Assembly (NCBI GenBank): GCA_034111105.1
Contig: JAWUXY010000083.1
Location: forward strand, 8,069-72,068
DNA: 64,000 bases
Direction of reading: 5' to 3'
Source: Bermanella sp034111105
GTDB lineage: Bacteria; Pseudomonadota; Gammaproteobacteria; Pseudomonadales; Oceanobacteraceae
In this document: positions 35,610-44,426 of the stretch, one piece after another
Layout of the letters: each line of letters begins with the position of its first letter
Numbering within the stretch: the first letter of the stretch is position 1
Position numbers and translations under genes: made by a program
Notes under the pieces: model-generated
Seen by the model: the letters and a program-made list of their open reading frames with translations, nothing else
Databases searched by the model: none
Told to the model about the DNA's origin: nothing

Positions 35610-36881
35610 TTATACATTGAGTATTTTTTCATCTCGACAAATGGGTTTAGCAAAAACCAAGTGCGATACCCCGATGGCTCGCTCAGCGAATCCCGCTTCA
35701 CAATAACTCAGATAAAAACGCCACATACGTTTAAAGTCTTCACTATAGCCTTGCTCGGTAATGGTTTTTTCTGCTTGATTAAATGCCACATGCCACGCCT
35801 TTAAGGTGCGCGAGTAATGCTGGGCATAATCTTGCAGTTGCACCAATCGTAAATCGCTTGAGCGTTTGGTGGAATCTAGCATTGCCGCAATCGAGGGAAT
35901 ACAACTGCCAGGGAATATATAACGCTGAATAAAATCCACATCATTTTTAGCTTGCTCATAACGCTGATCTTCAATGGTAATTGCCTGCACTAACATGACA
36001 CCATTTGGTTTTAACAACGATGCACACTTATCAAAAAAGGTATCAAAGAACTTCCAGCCCACGGCTTCTATCATCTCGATGGATACCAGTTTATCAAACT
36101 GCCCTTCTAGATTACGATAATCTTCTTTAAGCAGTGTGATTTTATCTTCTAGGCCTTCTGCTTTAACTTGTTGCTCAGCGTACAAGTATTGCTGTTCAGA
36201 AATGGTCGTGGTCGTCACTTTACAGCCATAATTCTTAGCGGCATAAACAGCAAAGCTTCCCCAACCGGTACCAATTTCAACCACATGGTCTTGCGCAGTT
36301 AAATTTAATTTGTCGCATATGGTTTTTAATTTATTAAGCGATGCTTGCTCCATCGTTGAGTCGTCACTGGGAAAGATGCCGGACGAATACATCATGGTCG
36401 GATCTAAAAATAATTTAAAGAAATCATTTCCCAGGTCATAGTGAGCTGCAATATTACGGCGCGAGCCCTTTTCAGTGTTTTGATTTAAAAAATGAAACAT
36501 TTTTAAAAATGGCTTTGATACCTTAGCAAGACCGCCTTCTAAGCCATTTAATATATCCATATTACGGACCATGACACGCATCAAACGCGTTAAATCCGAC
36601 GTGGTCCAATCCCCTGTCATATACGCTTCTGCCGCGCCAATACTGCCACCTGTCATAATATCGCTGTATGCATGAGCATCGACAATGATTAGCTCTGCGT
36701 AAAGATCGTGGCCAGGTTCTAATGCTTCACCAAAACGGGTTATATCATCATTATCTTTAATAACAATACAGCCTGTATGCAGTTTTTCTAACTGCTTTAA
36801 TACTAGGTTTTTCGCAATTTGGGTAAGCATAGCGGGACGTACTTTTTTAACTGAAGTACTGGCAACTGAATTCATTATCAC
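35610..36881 (-). CDS. Cyclopropane-fatty-acyl-phospholipid synthase family methyltransferase
   Basis: This 423-residue SAM-dependent enzyme methylates double bonds of membrane phospholipid acyl chains, giving cyclopropane or other methyl-branched chains. It has the N-terminal lipid-binding region, the ARxNIAAHYDLGNDFFKLFLD-type entry (residues about 140-160), SAM motif I VEIGTGWGSFAVYA, and the conserved QYIFPGSCIPS-like segment with the catalytic Cys (here QRYIFPGSCIPS). In the ChrR-linked clusters of other proteobacteria such homologues take part in singlet-oxygen responses, including furan fatty acid synthesis. It is the last gene of the minus-strand operon beginning at 42953, 30 bases after DUF1365. 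Confidence 0.93.
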   Translation of the reverse strand: MIMNSVASTSVKKVRPAMLTQIAKNLVLKQLEKLHTGCIVIKDNDDITRFGEALEPGHDLYAELIIVDAHAYSDIMTGGSIGAAEAYMTGDWTTSDLTRLMRVMVRNMDILNGLEGGLAKVSKPFLKMFHFLNQNTEKGSRRNIAAHYDLGNDFFKLFLDPTMMYSSGIFPSDDSTMEQASLNKLKTICDKLNLTAQDHVVEIGTGWGSFAVYAAKNYGCKVTTTTISEQQYLYAEQQVKAEGLEDKITLLKEDYRNLEGQFDKLVSIEMIEAVGWKFFDTFFDKCASLLKPNGVMLVQAITIEDQRYEQAKNDVDFIQRYIFPGSCIPSIAAMLDSTKRSSDLRLVQLQDYAQHYSRTLKAWHVAFNQAEKTITEQGYSEDFKRMWRFYLSYCEAGFAERAIGVSHLVFAKPICRDEKILNV

Positions 36882-36911
36882 TCCGTTTCGGGACGTCGCC
36901 CGTCATCTTCA

Positions 36912-37751
36912 TTATTTATTGTGGCTAGCAGGTTTTACAATAGAATCTGGGTGGTCATAAAAAGGGGCTTTCTTAAGCCACAATTTCAGCGCCTGCCAAT
37001 ATATTCCCAGCACTATTTTTACGGTCATAAGGGGATATTGGATTAAACTTTTCGAAAAATAGGGCTGCCATGATTTTTTCTCTAGCATCAGTGTGGCATC
37101 AAAATGTTTATCTACGCCCTGTGCTTGCTGCTGAGTATTGTCCATGTGGATATGCAACGTCTCAACTGGCGCTGAAACCACCCAGTTATATTGCATGTTC
37201 ATAGGGTTAAAAGGAGACACATGAAATTGCTTATCGAAGTGAAAAACATGATGACGATCACCTTTCGCTTCATATTGTCGATCACCTGTATCCTCGCCCA
37301 CTAGCAATACATAAGCATGACGCTCACCCCAAGGCGTATTGGTTATTTCAGCCATGATGGCGAGTAAGTTTTCATTTTCATCAAAGCAATAATAAAAACT
37401 GACTGGGTTAAACACTAAATTAAAGTAACGCACATGAGTTAACAATCGTACATGCTTGATTGCAGGAGTGGTCTTTTCATGCTCTAAAGCGTAGCGATTG
37501 ATGTTGTCGATGACCGCTTGTTTTAAATTCGGGTTATCCGCATGGAAATAATCTTTTCGCTTAAAGCGGGCTAAATTAAACCAGCTAAACCCAGCAAACC
37601 ATTTTTCACTAAATAGCGTTTCTAATTCATCTAAGTCTAGATACAACATAAACATGTCATAGGTGAATTCATTTTTTACTGGCATGAAACGGCGGTGTCG
37701 TACCTGACCTTGGTATACACAACTGTGCAATGAACGTTCTTGCACACTCAT
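36912..37751 (-). CDS. DUF1365 family protein
   Basis: The 279-residue protein shows the DUF1365 signature RHRRFMPVKNEFTYDMFMLYLDLDEL at the N terminus (about residues 18-43) and the central VRYFNLVFNPVSFYYCFD segment. The biochemical role is unknown, but members nearly always sit between an FAD amine-oxidase-like gene and a cyclopropane-synthase-like gene, as here, and are implicated in modified fatty acid synthesis. It overlaps the upstream FAD gene by four bases. Confidence 0.92.
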   Translation of the reverse strand: MSVQERSLHSCVYQGQVRHRRFMPVKNEFTYDMFMLYLDLDELETLFSEKWFAGFSWFNLARFKRKDYFHADNPNLKQAVIDNINRYALEHEKTTPAIKHVRLLTHVRYFNLVFNPVSFYYCFDENENLLAIMAEITNTPWGERHAYVLLVGEDTGDRQYEAKGDRHHVFHFDKQFHVSPFNPMNMQYNWVVSAPVETLHIHMDNTQQQAQGVDKHFDATLMLEKKSWQPYFSKSLIQYPLMTVKIVLGIYWQALKLWLKKAPFYDHPDSIVKPASHNK

Positions 37752-39007
37752 AAAGTGATTCCGAACTGTTTAACCACTCTCAATGCGCTGTTAACACCGT
37801 CTTCATGAAAACCATTAAACCAATATGCACCACAAAAATGGCTTCGGTTATGGCCACTTATTTCGTTATGACGCTGCTGTGCGTGAATACCATCTAGGGT
37901 AAACACCGGGTGTGCATAACTGTATTGAGCCAAAATTTTACTTGGGTCAATTTCTTGTGCGCGGTTCAATGTGACTAACACCGTCTCAGGTGCATCGGTG
38001 AAGTTTTGAAGCATGTTCATATTATAGGTCAGCATTGCGGTGTCGCTTTTACGCTGTGGAATATGATAATTCCAACTGGCCCATGCTAACTTACGCTTAG
38101 GCATCATGCTATCATCCGTGTGCAAGATCACATCATTCTTTTGAAATGGCAGTGCACCTAAAATATCACTTTCAAGCTGAGTAGGCGCATCTAGCATTTT
38201 TAATGCTTGATCGCTGTGACAAGAGAAAACAACTTGATCAAATTCAAAACGTTGCTCATGGCTATGTAAAATCACACCATCGTTGTTGCGCTCTACTTGT
38301 GTGATCGGTGTATTCAAATGTATGCGATCTTTATAAGGCTGCGTAATCGGTTCGATATAAGACTGTGAGCCACCCGAGATCACGCGCCATTGTGGGCGCT
38401 CATCAACACTTAACATGCCATGATTATTAAAAAACTGTAAAAAGAATTTAAGTGGGAAGTCCATCATCACGTCTTCTGATGCAGACCATATTGCAGCCCC
38501 CATTGGCACAATGTAATGATTAACAAACGATTTTGAATAGCCATGCAGAGCAACAAATTCTCCTAAGGTTTGCTGATCATCGATTTCGTTATTAGCAAGA
38601 GCGGCGACAGTTTGTTTATTAAAACGTAAGATGTCTTTTACCATGCGAATGAAAGACGGTCTGAATAAATTACGGCGCTGTGCAAACAAGCTATTCAGGC
38701 TCGTACCATTGTATTCAATACCCGTGTTTTCATCGCGGACACTAAAGCTCATGTCTGACGCTTCACTTGCCACACCTAGCTGGTCCATGAGCTTGATAAA
38801 ATTTGGATAAGTCCAATCATTGAACACAATAAACCCTGTATTCACAGGATAAATTTTACCTCCCAGTTCTATGGGTTTTGTGTGTGTATGGCCACCTAAA
38901 TAATCATTCGCTTCGAACAATGTCACTTCATGCTCGCGGCTTAATAAATGCGCCGATGTTAAACCCGCAATACCAGAGCCAATAACCGCTATTTTTTGTT
39001 TATTCAC
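37748..39007 (-). CDS. FAD-dependent oxidoreductase, amine-oxidase/desaturase-like (COG2907 type)
   Basis: The 419-residue flavoprotein starts with the dinucleotide-binding motif IAVIGSGIAGLTSAHLL and the FEANDYLGGHTHT segment that follows it in amine oxidases and phytoene-desaturase relatives. The C-terminal FCGAYWFNGFHEDGVNSAL region is the second FAD-contact site. Members of this group, paired with DUF1365 and a cfa-like gene, are thought to oxidise or desaturate membrane acyl chains; the exact reaction is not known to me. It starts 22 bases after the NTF2-like gene and overlaps DUF1365. Confidence 0.88.
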   Translation of the reverse strand: MNKQKIAVIGSGIAGLTSAHLLSREHEVTLFEANDYLGGHTHTKPIELGGKIYPVNTGFIVFNDWTYPNFIKLMDQLGVASEASDMSFSVRDENTGIEYNGTSLNSLFAQRRNLFRPSFIRMVKDILRFNKQTVAALANNEIDDQQTLGEFVALHGYSKSFVNHYIVPMGAAIWSASEDVMMDFPLKFFLQFFNNHGMLSVDERPQWRVISGGSQSYIEPITQPYKDRIHLNTPITQVERNNDGVILHSHEQRFEFDQVVFSCHSDQALKMLDAPTQLESDILGALPFQKNDVILHTDDSMMPKRKLAWASWNYHIPQRKSDTAMLTYNMNMLQNFTDAPETVLVTLNRAQEIDPSKILAQYSYAHPVFTLDGIHAQQRHNEISGHNRSHFCGAYWFNGFHEDGVNSALRVVKQFGITL

Positions 39008-39029
39008 AGCTTTCCCTTAATCTTTTGCT

Positions 39030-39491
39030 CTAGTTCATGCGTTTTTTCAAGAATGTAATAATGCGTCTTAATACCGGCACATGTTCATATAACAATGCGC
39101 CACCATCCACGTAATCTTGATGGTAAAATACTTTATCGTTGAATCGAATATGGCTACTACCATTGACATAAATGGTGTTGCCACTGTTTAGTTTAGGGTG
39201 TCGATAGGCCATAGTCCATGTCAGCATTGCGCTGTCTTTTTTAATAAACTCGTCATGGAATTTAAATTGGCAAAACTGCACATTTTCATAAATAGACGCG
39301 CAGTAATCTCGAAAAGCGCCAATACCGTTAATGTCATGGAAACAATCTTTAAATTCCATGTTATCGCCATAGACCATTTCTATGATGCCGCTTTTACACG
39401 TGTCGATACTCAATGTGTTGTATAAATGCTTAAACGAGTCGACTAATAGCTGCGATTGCCTAAGATCAGTCACACCTTGATGGCTATTCAT
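39030..39491 (-). CDS. NTF2/SnoaL-like family protein
   Basis: The protein has about 153 residues with one NTF2-like cone-shaped barrel. The features are an N-terminal helical part, EMVYGDNMEFKDCFHDINGIGAFRDYC in the middle and the strand segment DSAMLTWTMAYRHPKL. It may be a small ligand-binding or isomerase-like accessory of the lipid cluster. The ATG at 39491 overlaps the desaturase stop by eight bases, which is why I prefer it to the longer frame. Confidence 0.8.
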   Translation of the reverse strand: MNSHQGVTDLRQSQLLVDSFKHLYNTLSIDTCKSGIIEMVYGDNMEFKDCFHDINGIGAFRDYCASIYENVQFCQFKFHDEFIKKDSAMLTWTMAYRHPKLNSGNTIYVNGSSHIRFNDKVFYHQDYVDGGALLYEHVPVLRRIITFLKKRMN

Positions 39492-40479
39492 GACGCTCTC
39501 CCACTTGCTTGGCACGATCATTATCGCGGCCCTCTTGCAAGATACGACTAGGTACTGGGTTTAGATCATGCACAATGCCAATCGCATTCATCATTTTTAG
39601 CACATAGTACGATATGTCAATTTCCCACCAGTAAAAGCCTTGTCGAGTGGATGTGGCAAAACGATGATGATTATTATGCCAACCTTCACCTAATGTAATA
39701 AACGCCAACCAAGGATTGTTACGACTGTGATCCTTGGTTTTAAAACGACGCTTACCGTATATGTGACCCAAAGAATTAATCGTAAATGTGGCGTGAAATA
39801 AAATAACGGTTGAAACAAAAAAGCCCCAAATTAACATTTGTAAGCCGCTGGTTCCCAGCGCAGGCCAATACGCATTTAATACTTCGCCTAATATAAAGGT
39901 GAACAATGCTAATACGGCTGGCGCGATGATGTCGAATCGATTTAAAAAGCGAAGCTCAGGGTATTTTGCCCAATCTTTTATCACACTGTAATCGGTTTTA
40001 AAGGCGGCCTCACAAATAAACCAGCCCACATGGGACCACCAAAAACCATGACGAACGGGCGAATGTAAATCTTGCTCTTCGTCACTGTGTTTATGATGTT
40101 TTCTGTGATGACTCGCCCACCACAATGGGCCTCGCTGTGCTGAGCTATTACCAATGAATGCAAAAATAAACTGCCAAACCCTATTCACTTTAAAGCTACG
40201 ATGAGAAAAATATCGGTGATAAAAAGCGGTAATCACAAACATCCGCGCCCAAAAGAAAAATAAACAGGCAATCACAGCAACAGGGCTTATCCCGACCCAA
40301 ACAACCCCTAAACACATGGCATGAACAAAGAAAAACGGTAAGCAACGAATCCAATTAATATGCCGACTATTTTCATCAACCTCTGGACCGGTTACTGCTT
40401 CAGAGTCTACCCAGCGAATGATATTGCGCCAAAGCGTTTCACTGCGGGGCTTTGACGTATCGAACTGCTTTGAACTCAT
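39484..40479 (-). CDS. Acyl-CoA/acyl-lipid delta-9-type fatty acid desaturase
   Basis: This 331-residue integral membrane desaturase has the three di-iron His boxes: HRYFSH, HHRKHH (in ASHHRKHHKH) and HNNHH (in GEGWHNNHHRF). Four hydrophobic helices lie around them. It should insert a cis double bond into saturated acyl chains with O2 and an electron donor. This supplies the unsaturated chains on which a cfa-type methyltransferase acts, consistent with its place in the operon. It overlaps the photolyase stop by four bases. Confidence 0.93.
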   Translation of the reverse strand: MSSKQFDTSKPRSETLWRNIIRWVDSEAVTGPEVDENSRHINWIRCLPFFFVHAMCLGVVWVGISPVAVIACLFFFWARMFVITAFYHRYFSHRSFKVNRVWQFIFAFIGNSSAQRGPLWWASHHRKHHKHSDEEQDLHSPVRHGFWWSHVGWFICEAAFKTDYSVIKDWAKYPELRFLNRFDIIAPAVLALFTFILGEVLNAYWPALGTSGLQMLIWGFFVSTVILFHATFTINSLGHIYGKRRFKTKDHSRNNPWLAFITLGEGWHNNHHRFATSTRQGFYWWEIDISYYVLKMMNAIGIVHDLNPVPSRILQEGRDNDRAKQVGERHE

Positions 40480-41945
40480 GACAAACCGTACTCCTTCTTT
40501 TTATTTTCTGACACAGGGTCACTTAACTGTTTAAAATACATCTTGGTTTGAGCTACCGCTGTTTTATGATCAACCACAGGTGAAACATACCCACATTGTT
40601 TTATTTGTTGAGCGCTTGGCTGATGAATACTTTTTTTATCCAAAGAAGCAAGCTCGGGCACATATTGACGAATAAATGTGCCCGCTTCGTCAAAGCGCTG
40701 AGACTGTCGCGTAGGATTAAAAATACGAAAATAAGGAACGGCATCGACACCAGTAGAAGCCGACCACTGCCAACCACCATTATTCGATGCTAAATCGCCA
40801 TCCACTAAGTGCTGCATGAAAAACTGCTCACCTAAACGCCAGTCAATAAACAAATGCTTGGTTAAAAACATGGCGGATACCATACGCAGTCGATTGTGCA
40901 TCCAGCCTGTTTCAACCAGTTGGCGCATCGCAGCATCGACCAATGGGAAGCCCGTTCGCCCTTCACACCACGCTTTAAATAATTTGTTATTGTGTTTCCA
41001 CGGTAATTGATCTGTATGAGATTTAAAGGGTTTATAACGACAAATCTCAGGGCAAGCGACCATTAAATGACGGTAAAAATCTCGCCAAATAAGCTCTACT
41101 ACCCACGTTTTAACGCCTTCATTATCTAATCCATTGGGCAATGTCACTGCACTTTGAAAACACTGGCGAACACTTATGGCGCCAATGGCTAGATACGCTG
41201 ACAATTTTGATGTGCCCGTAACGCTGGGAATATCTCGTAACTCATGGTATTGATATATTTGCTCATCGACAAACTGCTCTAATAAGCTAAGCGGATATTC
41301 TTCTCCCACTGGCCATAATGTTAACCAAGTCTGTTTTTGTTCAGCACTAACATCCGTTACACCTTTAATTTTAATGCTGTGTAATATGCTTGAATCTGGT
41401 TTTATTTTAATGGGATTTTGTGTATTAGGCTTTCGATATAACGGGCGAGATTTCTCATTTAATTCAGATAAATAAACATTTTTAAACGCCGTAAATACTT
41501 TGTAAAAGCTATCTTGTTTATTTTTAATTTCGCCAGGAGGAATTAAGCATTGGTCATGCAAACTATGAATCGAGATATCTTTTACCGCTAATTGGGCGCT
41601 CACCAGCTCTGTTAGCTGTGCTTCGTTCCATTCGTATTCATGATTAAAATACACATGCTCAATGGCGTATTTCTTCACAACAGAGGCAAGCTTAGCGGGC
41701 ACACCAGAAAAATCTTTAGCATCAATAATGATCAAAGGAACACCAAGCGCCTGCAAACTAGATGCAAGCTCAGCTAATTGGCGCAAAATAAAATCTTGTT
41801 GTATTGGCGCAACATAGTGTATTTGCCACTGCCCCGGCGTTAAGCAATAAACCGCAACGGTGGCGTCTGCCTGCATAGACGCATATAAAGCAGGGTTATC
41901 ATGTACGCGCAAATCACTGCGAAACCACATCAGATTCATGTTCAT
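40476..41945 (-). CDS. phrB: Deoxyribodipyrimidine photolyase (class I CPD photolyase)
   Basis: The enzyme uses blue light and FADH- to split cyclobutane pyrimidine dimers. The 489-residue protein has the N-terminal antenna-binding Rossmann domain (MWFRSDLRVHDNPAL) and the C-terminal FAD domain. The latter carries TGFPLVDAAMRQL, WMHNRLRMVSAMFLTKHL and DGDLASNNGGWQWSAS, including the Trp of the electron-transfer region. Photolyase genes are classic members of the RpoE-ChrR singlet-oxygen regulon. Its start directly abuts the stop of the preceding FAD gene. Confidence 0.96.
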   Translation of the reverse strand: MNMNLMWFRSDLRVHDNPALYASMQADATVAVYCLTPGQWQIHYVAPIQQDFILRQLAELASSLQALGVPLIIIDAKDFSGVPAKLASVVKKYAIEHVYFNHEYEWNEAQLTELVSAQLAVKDISIHSLHDQCLIPPGEIKNKQDSFYKVFTAFKNVYLSELNEKSRPLYRKPNTQNPIKIKPDSSILHSIKIKGVTDVSAEQKQTWLTLWPVGEEYPLSLLEQFVDEQIYQYHELRDIPSVTGTSKLSAYLAIGAISVRQCFQSAVTLPNGLDNEGVKTWVVELIWRDFYRHLMVACPEICRYKPFKSHTDQLPWKHNNKLFKAWCEGRTGFPLVDAAMRQLVETGWMHNRLRMVSAMFLTKHLFIDWRLGEQFFMQHLVDGDLASNNGGWQWSASTGVDAVPYFRIFNPTRQSQRFDEAGTFIRQYVPELASLDKKSIHQPSAQQIKQCGYVSPVVDHKTAVAQTKMYFKQLSDPVSENKKKEYGLS

Positions 41946-42953
41946 CTACCCTAGTGTTAATTCTACGTACGAGTTATTCATATGTTTTGCCAACGCACAA
42001 CCACTTAAATACGCGGCTTCAACGCCATCCACAGCTACATTTGATAATAAGTAATCACCACAGATGAATAACCCATCGTCGCTGCTTAAAAAGCCTTTGG
42101 CATCATACGAAAAATTGGTGTCTTTTGAATATAACCAACGATGGGCATAATCACTTTTTATCAGTAATGGCTCTGCACATAATTGTGACAGTTCATCGGC
42201 TAGCTCATAAACTACTTTATCTTTTGAATAGTCTAATCTTTTTTCACTCCACTGCTGGCTGGCTTGCACACAATACACATGTAAACCATGGTCATTATTG
42301 CGTTTTGGCTTACTATTTTCATAACTAATACGGGCGAGGTTATCATTGGGCGCATCGTGTAAGTTAGGAATGCTTAATGGCTTTTCTAGGGCAAGCATCG
42401 CAACCCACTGAGGGAAAATAGTGACGTCTTTTAACGTCGACTTAAGGGGATTGCCATCCGGAATCAATGCATAAGTTTGCGGGGCAGGACTGGCTAAAAC
42501 AATCTCATTAGCATATGCAAATAAAACATCTTTTTCATTTTCCTCACGAAAGATGCTCCAACCATTTTCATTTTTAATAATTGCGCTTATACGCACATCA
42601 AATTGTGCATCGACATCGTCTGCAAGTGCACGAGTAAGGCTAGAGCTTCGTGGTGTGCCCACATATTGAATTTGATTATCACTTTGTAACCAGGGGGCTA
42701 AATATTGCTGATCACACCAATGATTAACCGCTTTTTTAAAATCATGGGTTGTTGCACTAAAACTCAACGCACCCAAGTCAAAACTCACGGCGTGCTCTGC
42801 CCCTTGAACACGCTTTGAAGATAAGCGACCACCGCTGCCACGGGCTTTATCAACACATACAACCTGTTTACCCTGACGCTTAAGCTGCTGCGCCAGAGTC
42901 AAACCCGCCATACCTGCGCCAATCACAAAAACATCTGTTGAAATCATATTCAA
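41946..42953 (-). CDS. FAD/NAD(P)-binding oxidoreductase, renalase-like (COG3380 type)
   Basis: The protein has 335 residues. It has the FAD-binding motif VFVIGAGMAGLTLAQQL at the N terminus, the KARGSGGRLSSKR segment typical of this renalase-like group, and the C-terminal FICGDYLLSNVAVDGVEAAYLSG site. Group members often lie next to photolyases and ChrR-type sigma factors; the substrate is unknown. It is the first gene of the minus-strand operon and faces the rpoE gene across 142 bases. Confidence 0.88.
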   Translation of the reverse strand: MNMISTDVFVIGAGMAGLTLAQQLKRQGKQVVCVDKARGSGGRLSSKRVQGAEHAVSFDLGALSFSATTHDFKKAVNHWCDQQYLAPWLQSDNQIQYVGTPRSSSLTRALADDVDAQFDVRISAIIKNENGWSIFREENEKDVLFAYANEIVLASPAPQTYALIPDGNPLKSTLKDVTIFPQWVAMLALEKPLSIPNLHDAPNDNLARISYENSKPKRNNDHGLHVYCVQASQQWSEKRLDYSKDKVVYELADELSQLCAEPLLIKSDYAHRWLYSKDTNFSYDAKGFLSSDDGLFICGDYLLSNVAVDGVEAAYLSGCALAKHMNNSYVELTLG

Positions 42954-42973
42954 ACCTTAGTGTATTAATACGC

Positions 42974-43003
42974 CATTTACGGTTTGGAGCAACGGCCAGA
43001 TCA
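42974..43003 (-). promoter_or_regulatory. Candidate sigma-E promoter of the FAD-photolyase-desaturase operon
   Basis: On the minus strand TGATCT (43003-42998) is followed after exactly 18 bases by TAAATG (42979-42974). This agrees with the TGATC...TA pattern of ChrR-linked ECF sigma factors. Transcription would begin about 15 bases before the ATG at 42953. Confidence 0.5.
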
Positions 43004-43095
43004 CTACAGGCCATTAAATTGCATATTTAATAGATAAGTCTTTACCAAAAGCCAGCATTCCTTTACCTTAAAAAGAACAAAAACAGTTACATTTC

Positions 43096-43674
43096 ATGGT
43101 GTTAAGGGATCAAAAATTGAGCTCGCAAAACCCAAAAAACCTGCGGCCGCTGGACGATCTCATCATAAGGATTGCTAACAACCAAGATCAATCCGCCTTT
43201 GTTGAATTGTTTGAACTAACCGGCTCTAAACTCAAAGCTTACGCCATGCGCTGCGGTGCATTAGACGGTGAAGCCGAAGATATCGTGCAAGAATGCATGC
43301 TCACTGTGTGGCGTAAAGCCCACCAATTCAATCCAAAAACAGCATCCGCCAACACTTGGCTTTACACCATTGTGCGTAATAAGCGCATCGATATGGCCCG
43401 TAAAACCAAATACGATGTTGTCGTATCTGATGACTTGTGGCCAGAGCCTGAAAGTGAAGATCTAGAAACCGATGTTGAACGTGATCTGAACAGCAAAGTA
43501 GCCCGTACATTATTGTACGGCCTGCCAGATGAGCAGCGCCAGATAGTTTATAAGGTGTACTTTGAGGGGAAATCTCATAGCGAAATAGCAAATGCGCTGG
43601 ATTTACCGCTGGGTACCATTAAATCAAGGTTACGTCTTGCCATGAAAAAGCTAGACACCTTGGCACAAGAGTAA
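43096..43674 (+). CDS. rpoE: ECF sigma factor of the RpoE-ChrR group
   Basis: The 192-residue protein has sigma region 2 (about 25-100, with EDIVQECMLTVWRKAHQF and the -10 recognition helix around ASANTWLYTIVRNKRIDMARK) and region 4 (about 130-188, with LPLGTIKSRLRLAMKKL). It is paired with a ChrR anti-sigma gene five bases downstream, which defines it as the group that answers singlet oxygen and organic peroxides. The ATG at 43096 has no Shine-Dalgarno; TTG at 43117 has AAGGGA seven bases upstream and may be the real start. Confidence 0.93.
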   Translation: MVLRDQKLSSQNPKNLRPLDDLIIRIANNQDQSAFVELFELTGSKLKAYAMRCGALDGEAEDIVQECMLTVWRKAHQFNPKTASANTWLYTIVRNKRIDMARKTKYDVVVSDDLWPEPESEDLETDVERDLNSKVARTLLYGLPDEQRQIVYKVYFEGKSHSEIANALDLPLGTIKSRLRLAMKKLDTLAQE

Positions 43675-43679
43675 ATGAC

Positions 43680-44315
43680 ATGGCTAATTATCATCCTTCT
43701 GACGAACTTTTAATGGAGTTCACAGCAGGGCAAAAACAGGATGCCCTAGGTATTATGGTGGCGTGCCACCTTGAAACCTGTCGTGAATGCCAAAAACGCA
43801 ATCAAATGTTCGAACAACTGGGCGGCGAGCTTATGACTGAGTCATCTGCAACCCCCATCAGTGCAGGTTTATTAGGGACACTTTTAAGCCGACTTGACGA
43901 GCCTGAAGCCGTCGATAACACACCCACCGGAGACGCGAGATTACCTCGTCCTCTGCGCCGATTTGTGCCGGGCTATTTTGATAGCCTGCCGTGGTCAGGG
44001 CTTTCGAGAAATATAAAAGAATTCACCCTCTCATTAGGTGATAGCCAGTATGTGGCTAAATTTTATAAAATAGCCGCGGGTAAAGAGCTACCAGCTCATA
44101 CTCACAGAGGTAATGAGTTTACCCTGGTGCTGTCTGGGCAATTCTCAGATGACGCAGGTGATTACAAGCAAGGTGATTTTATATTGGCTGATACCAATAC
44201 CCATCACCAGCCGAGAGCTGGGATGAATGAAGACTGCATATGCTTTGCGGTAATGGATGCTCCATTGAAATTTACCGGCTTTTTTGGCCGCATGTTAAAC
44301 CCATTTATGCGCTAG
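43680..44315 (+). CDS. chrR: ChrR family zinc anti-sigma factor
   Basis: ChrR holds the sigma factor inactive until singlet oxygen or related stress triggers its turnover. The 211-residue protein has the N-terminal zinc anti-sigma domain with H5, H30, C34 and C37 (CHLETCREC). A C-terminal cupin follows, with the metal set HTHRGNE and a later His in NTHHQPRAG. Both domains are as in the Rhodobacter protein. It follows rpoE directly and should be co-transcribed, ending at the complex hairpin at 44338. Confidence 0.95.
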   Translation: MANYHPSDELLMEFTAGQKQDALGIMVACHLETCRECQKRNQMFEQLGGELMTESSATPISAGLLGTLLSRLDEPEAVDNTPTGDARLPRPLRRFVPGYFDSLPWSGLSRNIKEFTLSLGDSQYVAKFYKIAAGKELPAHTHRGNEFTLVLSGQFSDDAGDYKQGDFILADTNTHHQPRAGMNEDCICFAVMDAPLKFTGFFGRMLNPFMR

Positions 44316-44337
44316 GCTTGTTCACAAACCAAACCAC

Positions 44338-44426
44338 AAAAAAAGCCCAATGATGAACTGCACCCCAAAAGTTGGACACTCAATCCAACCTTTGGGGTGC
44401 AGTTCATGATGTTATTGGGCTTTTTT
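44338..44426. terminator. Terminator of rpoE-chrR with an insertion in its loop
   Basis: The outer stem AAAAAAGCCCAAT (44339-44351) pairs perfectly with ATTGGGCTTTTTT (44414-44426). Removing the 53-bp element at 44354-44406 and one TGA copy leaves a canonical terminator with the six-base loop GATGTT. The composite hairpin can still form, with the element folding as an extension of the stem. Confidence 0.85.
44354..44406. mobile_element. 53-bp miniature element made of two IS3-type terminal inverted repeats
   Basis: Positions 44354-44376 and 44384-44406 are 23-bp inverted repeats agreeing at 22 positions, separated by only CACTCAA. The repeat begins TGAACTGCACCCC and continues AAAAGTTGGA, which looks like the end of IS3-family elements. 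TGA flanks it on both sides (44351-44353 and 44407-44409), matching a 3-bp target duplication. It has no coding capacity, so it is either a MITE-like derivative or the residue of an IS that lost its middle. Confidence 0.7.
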
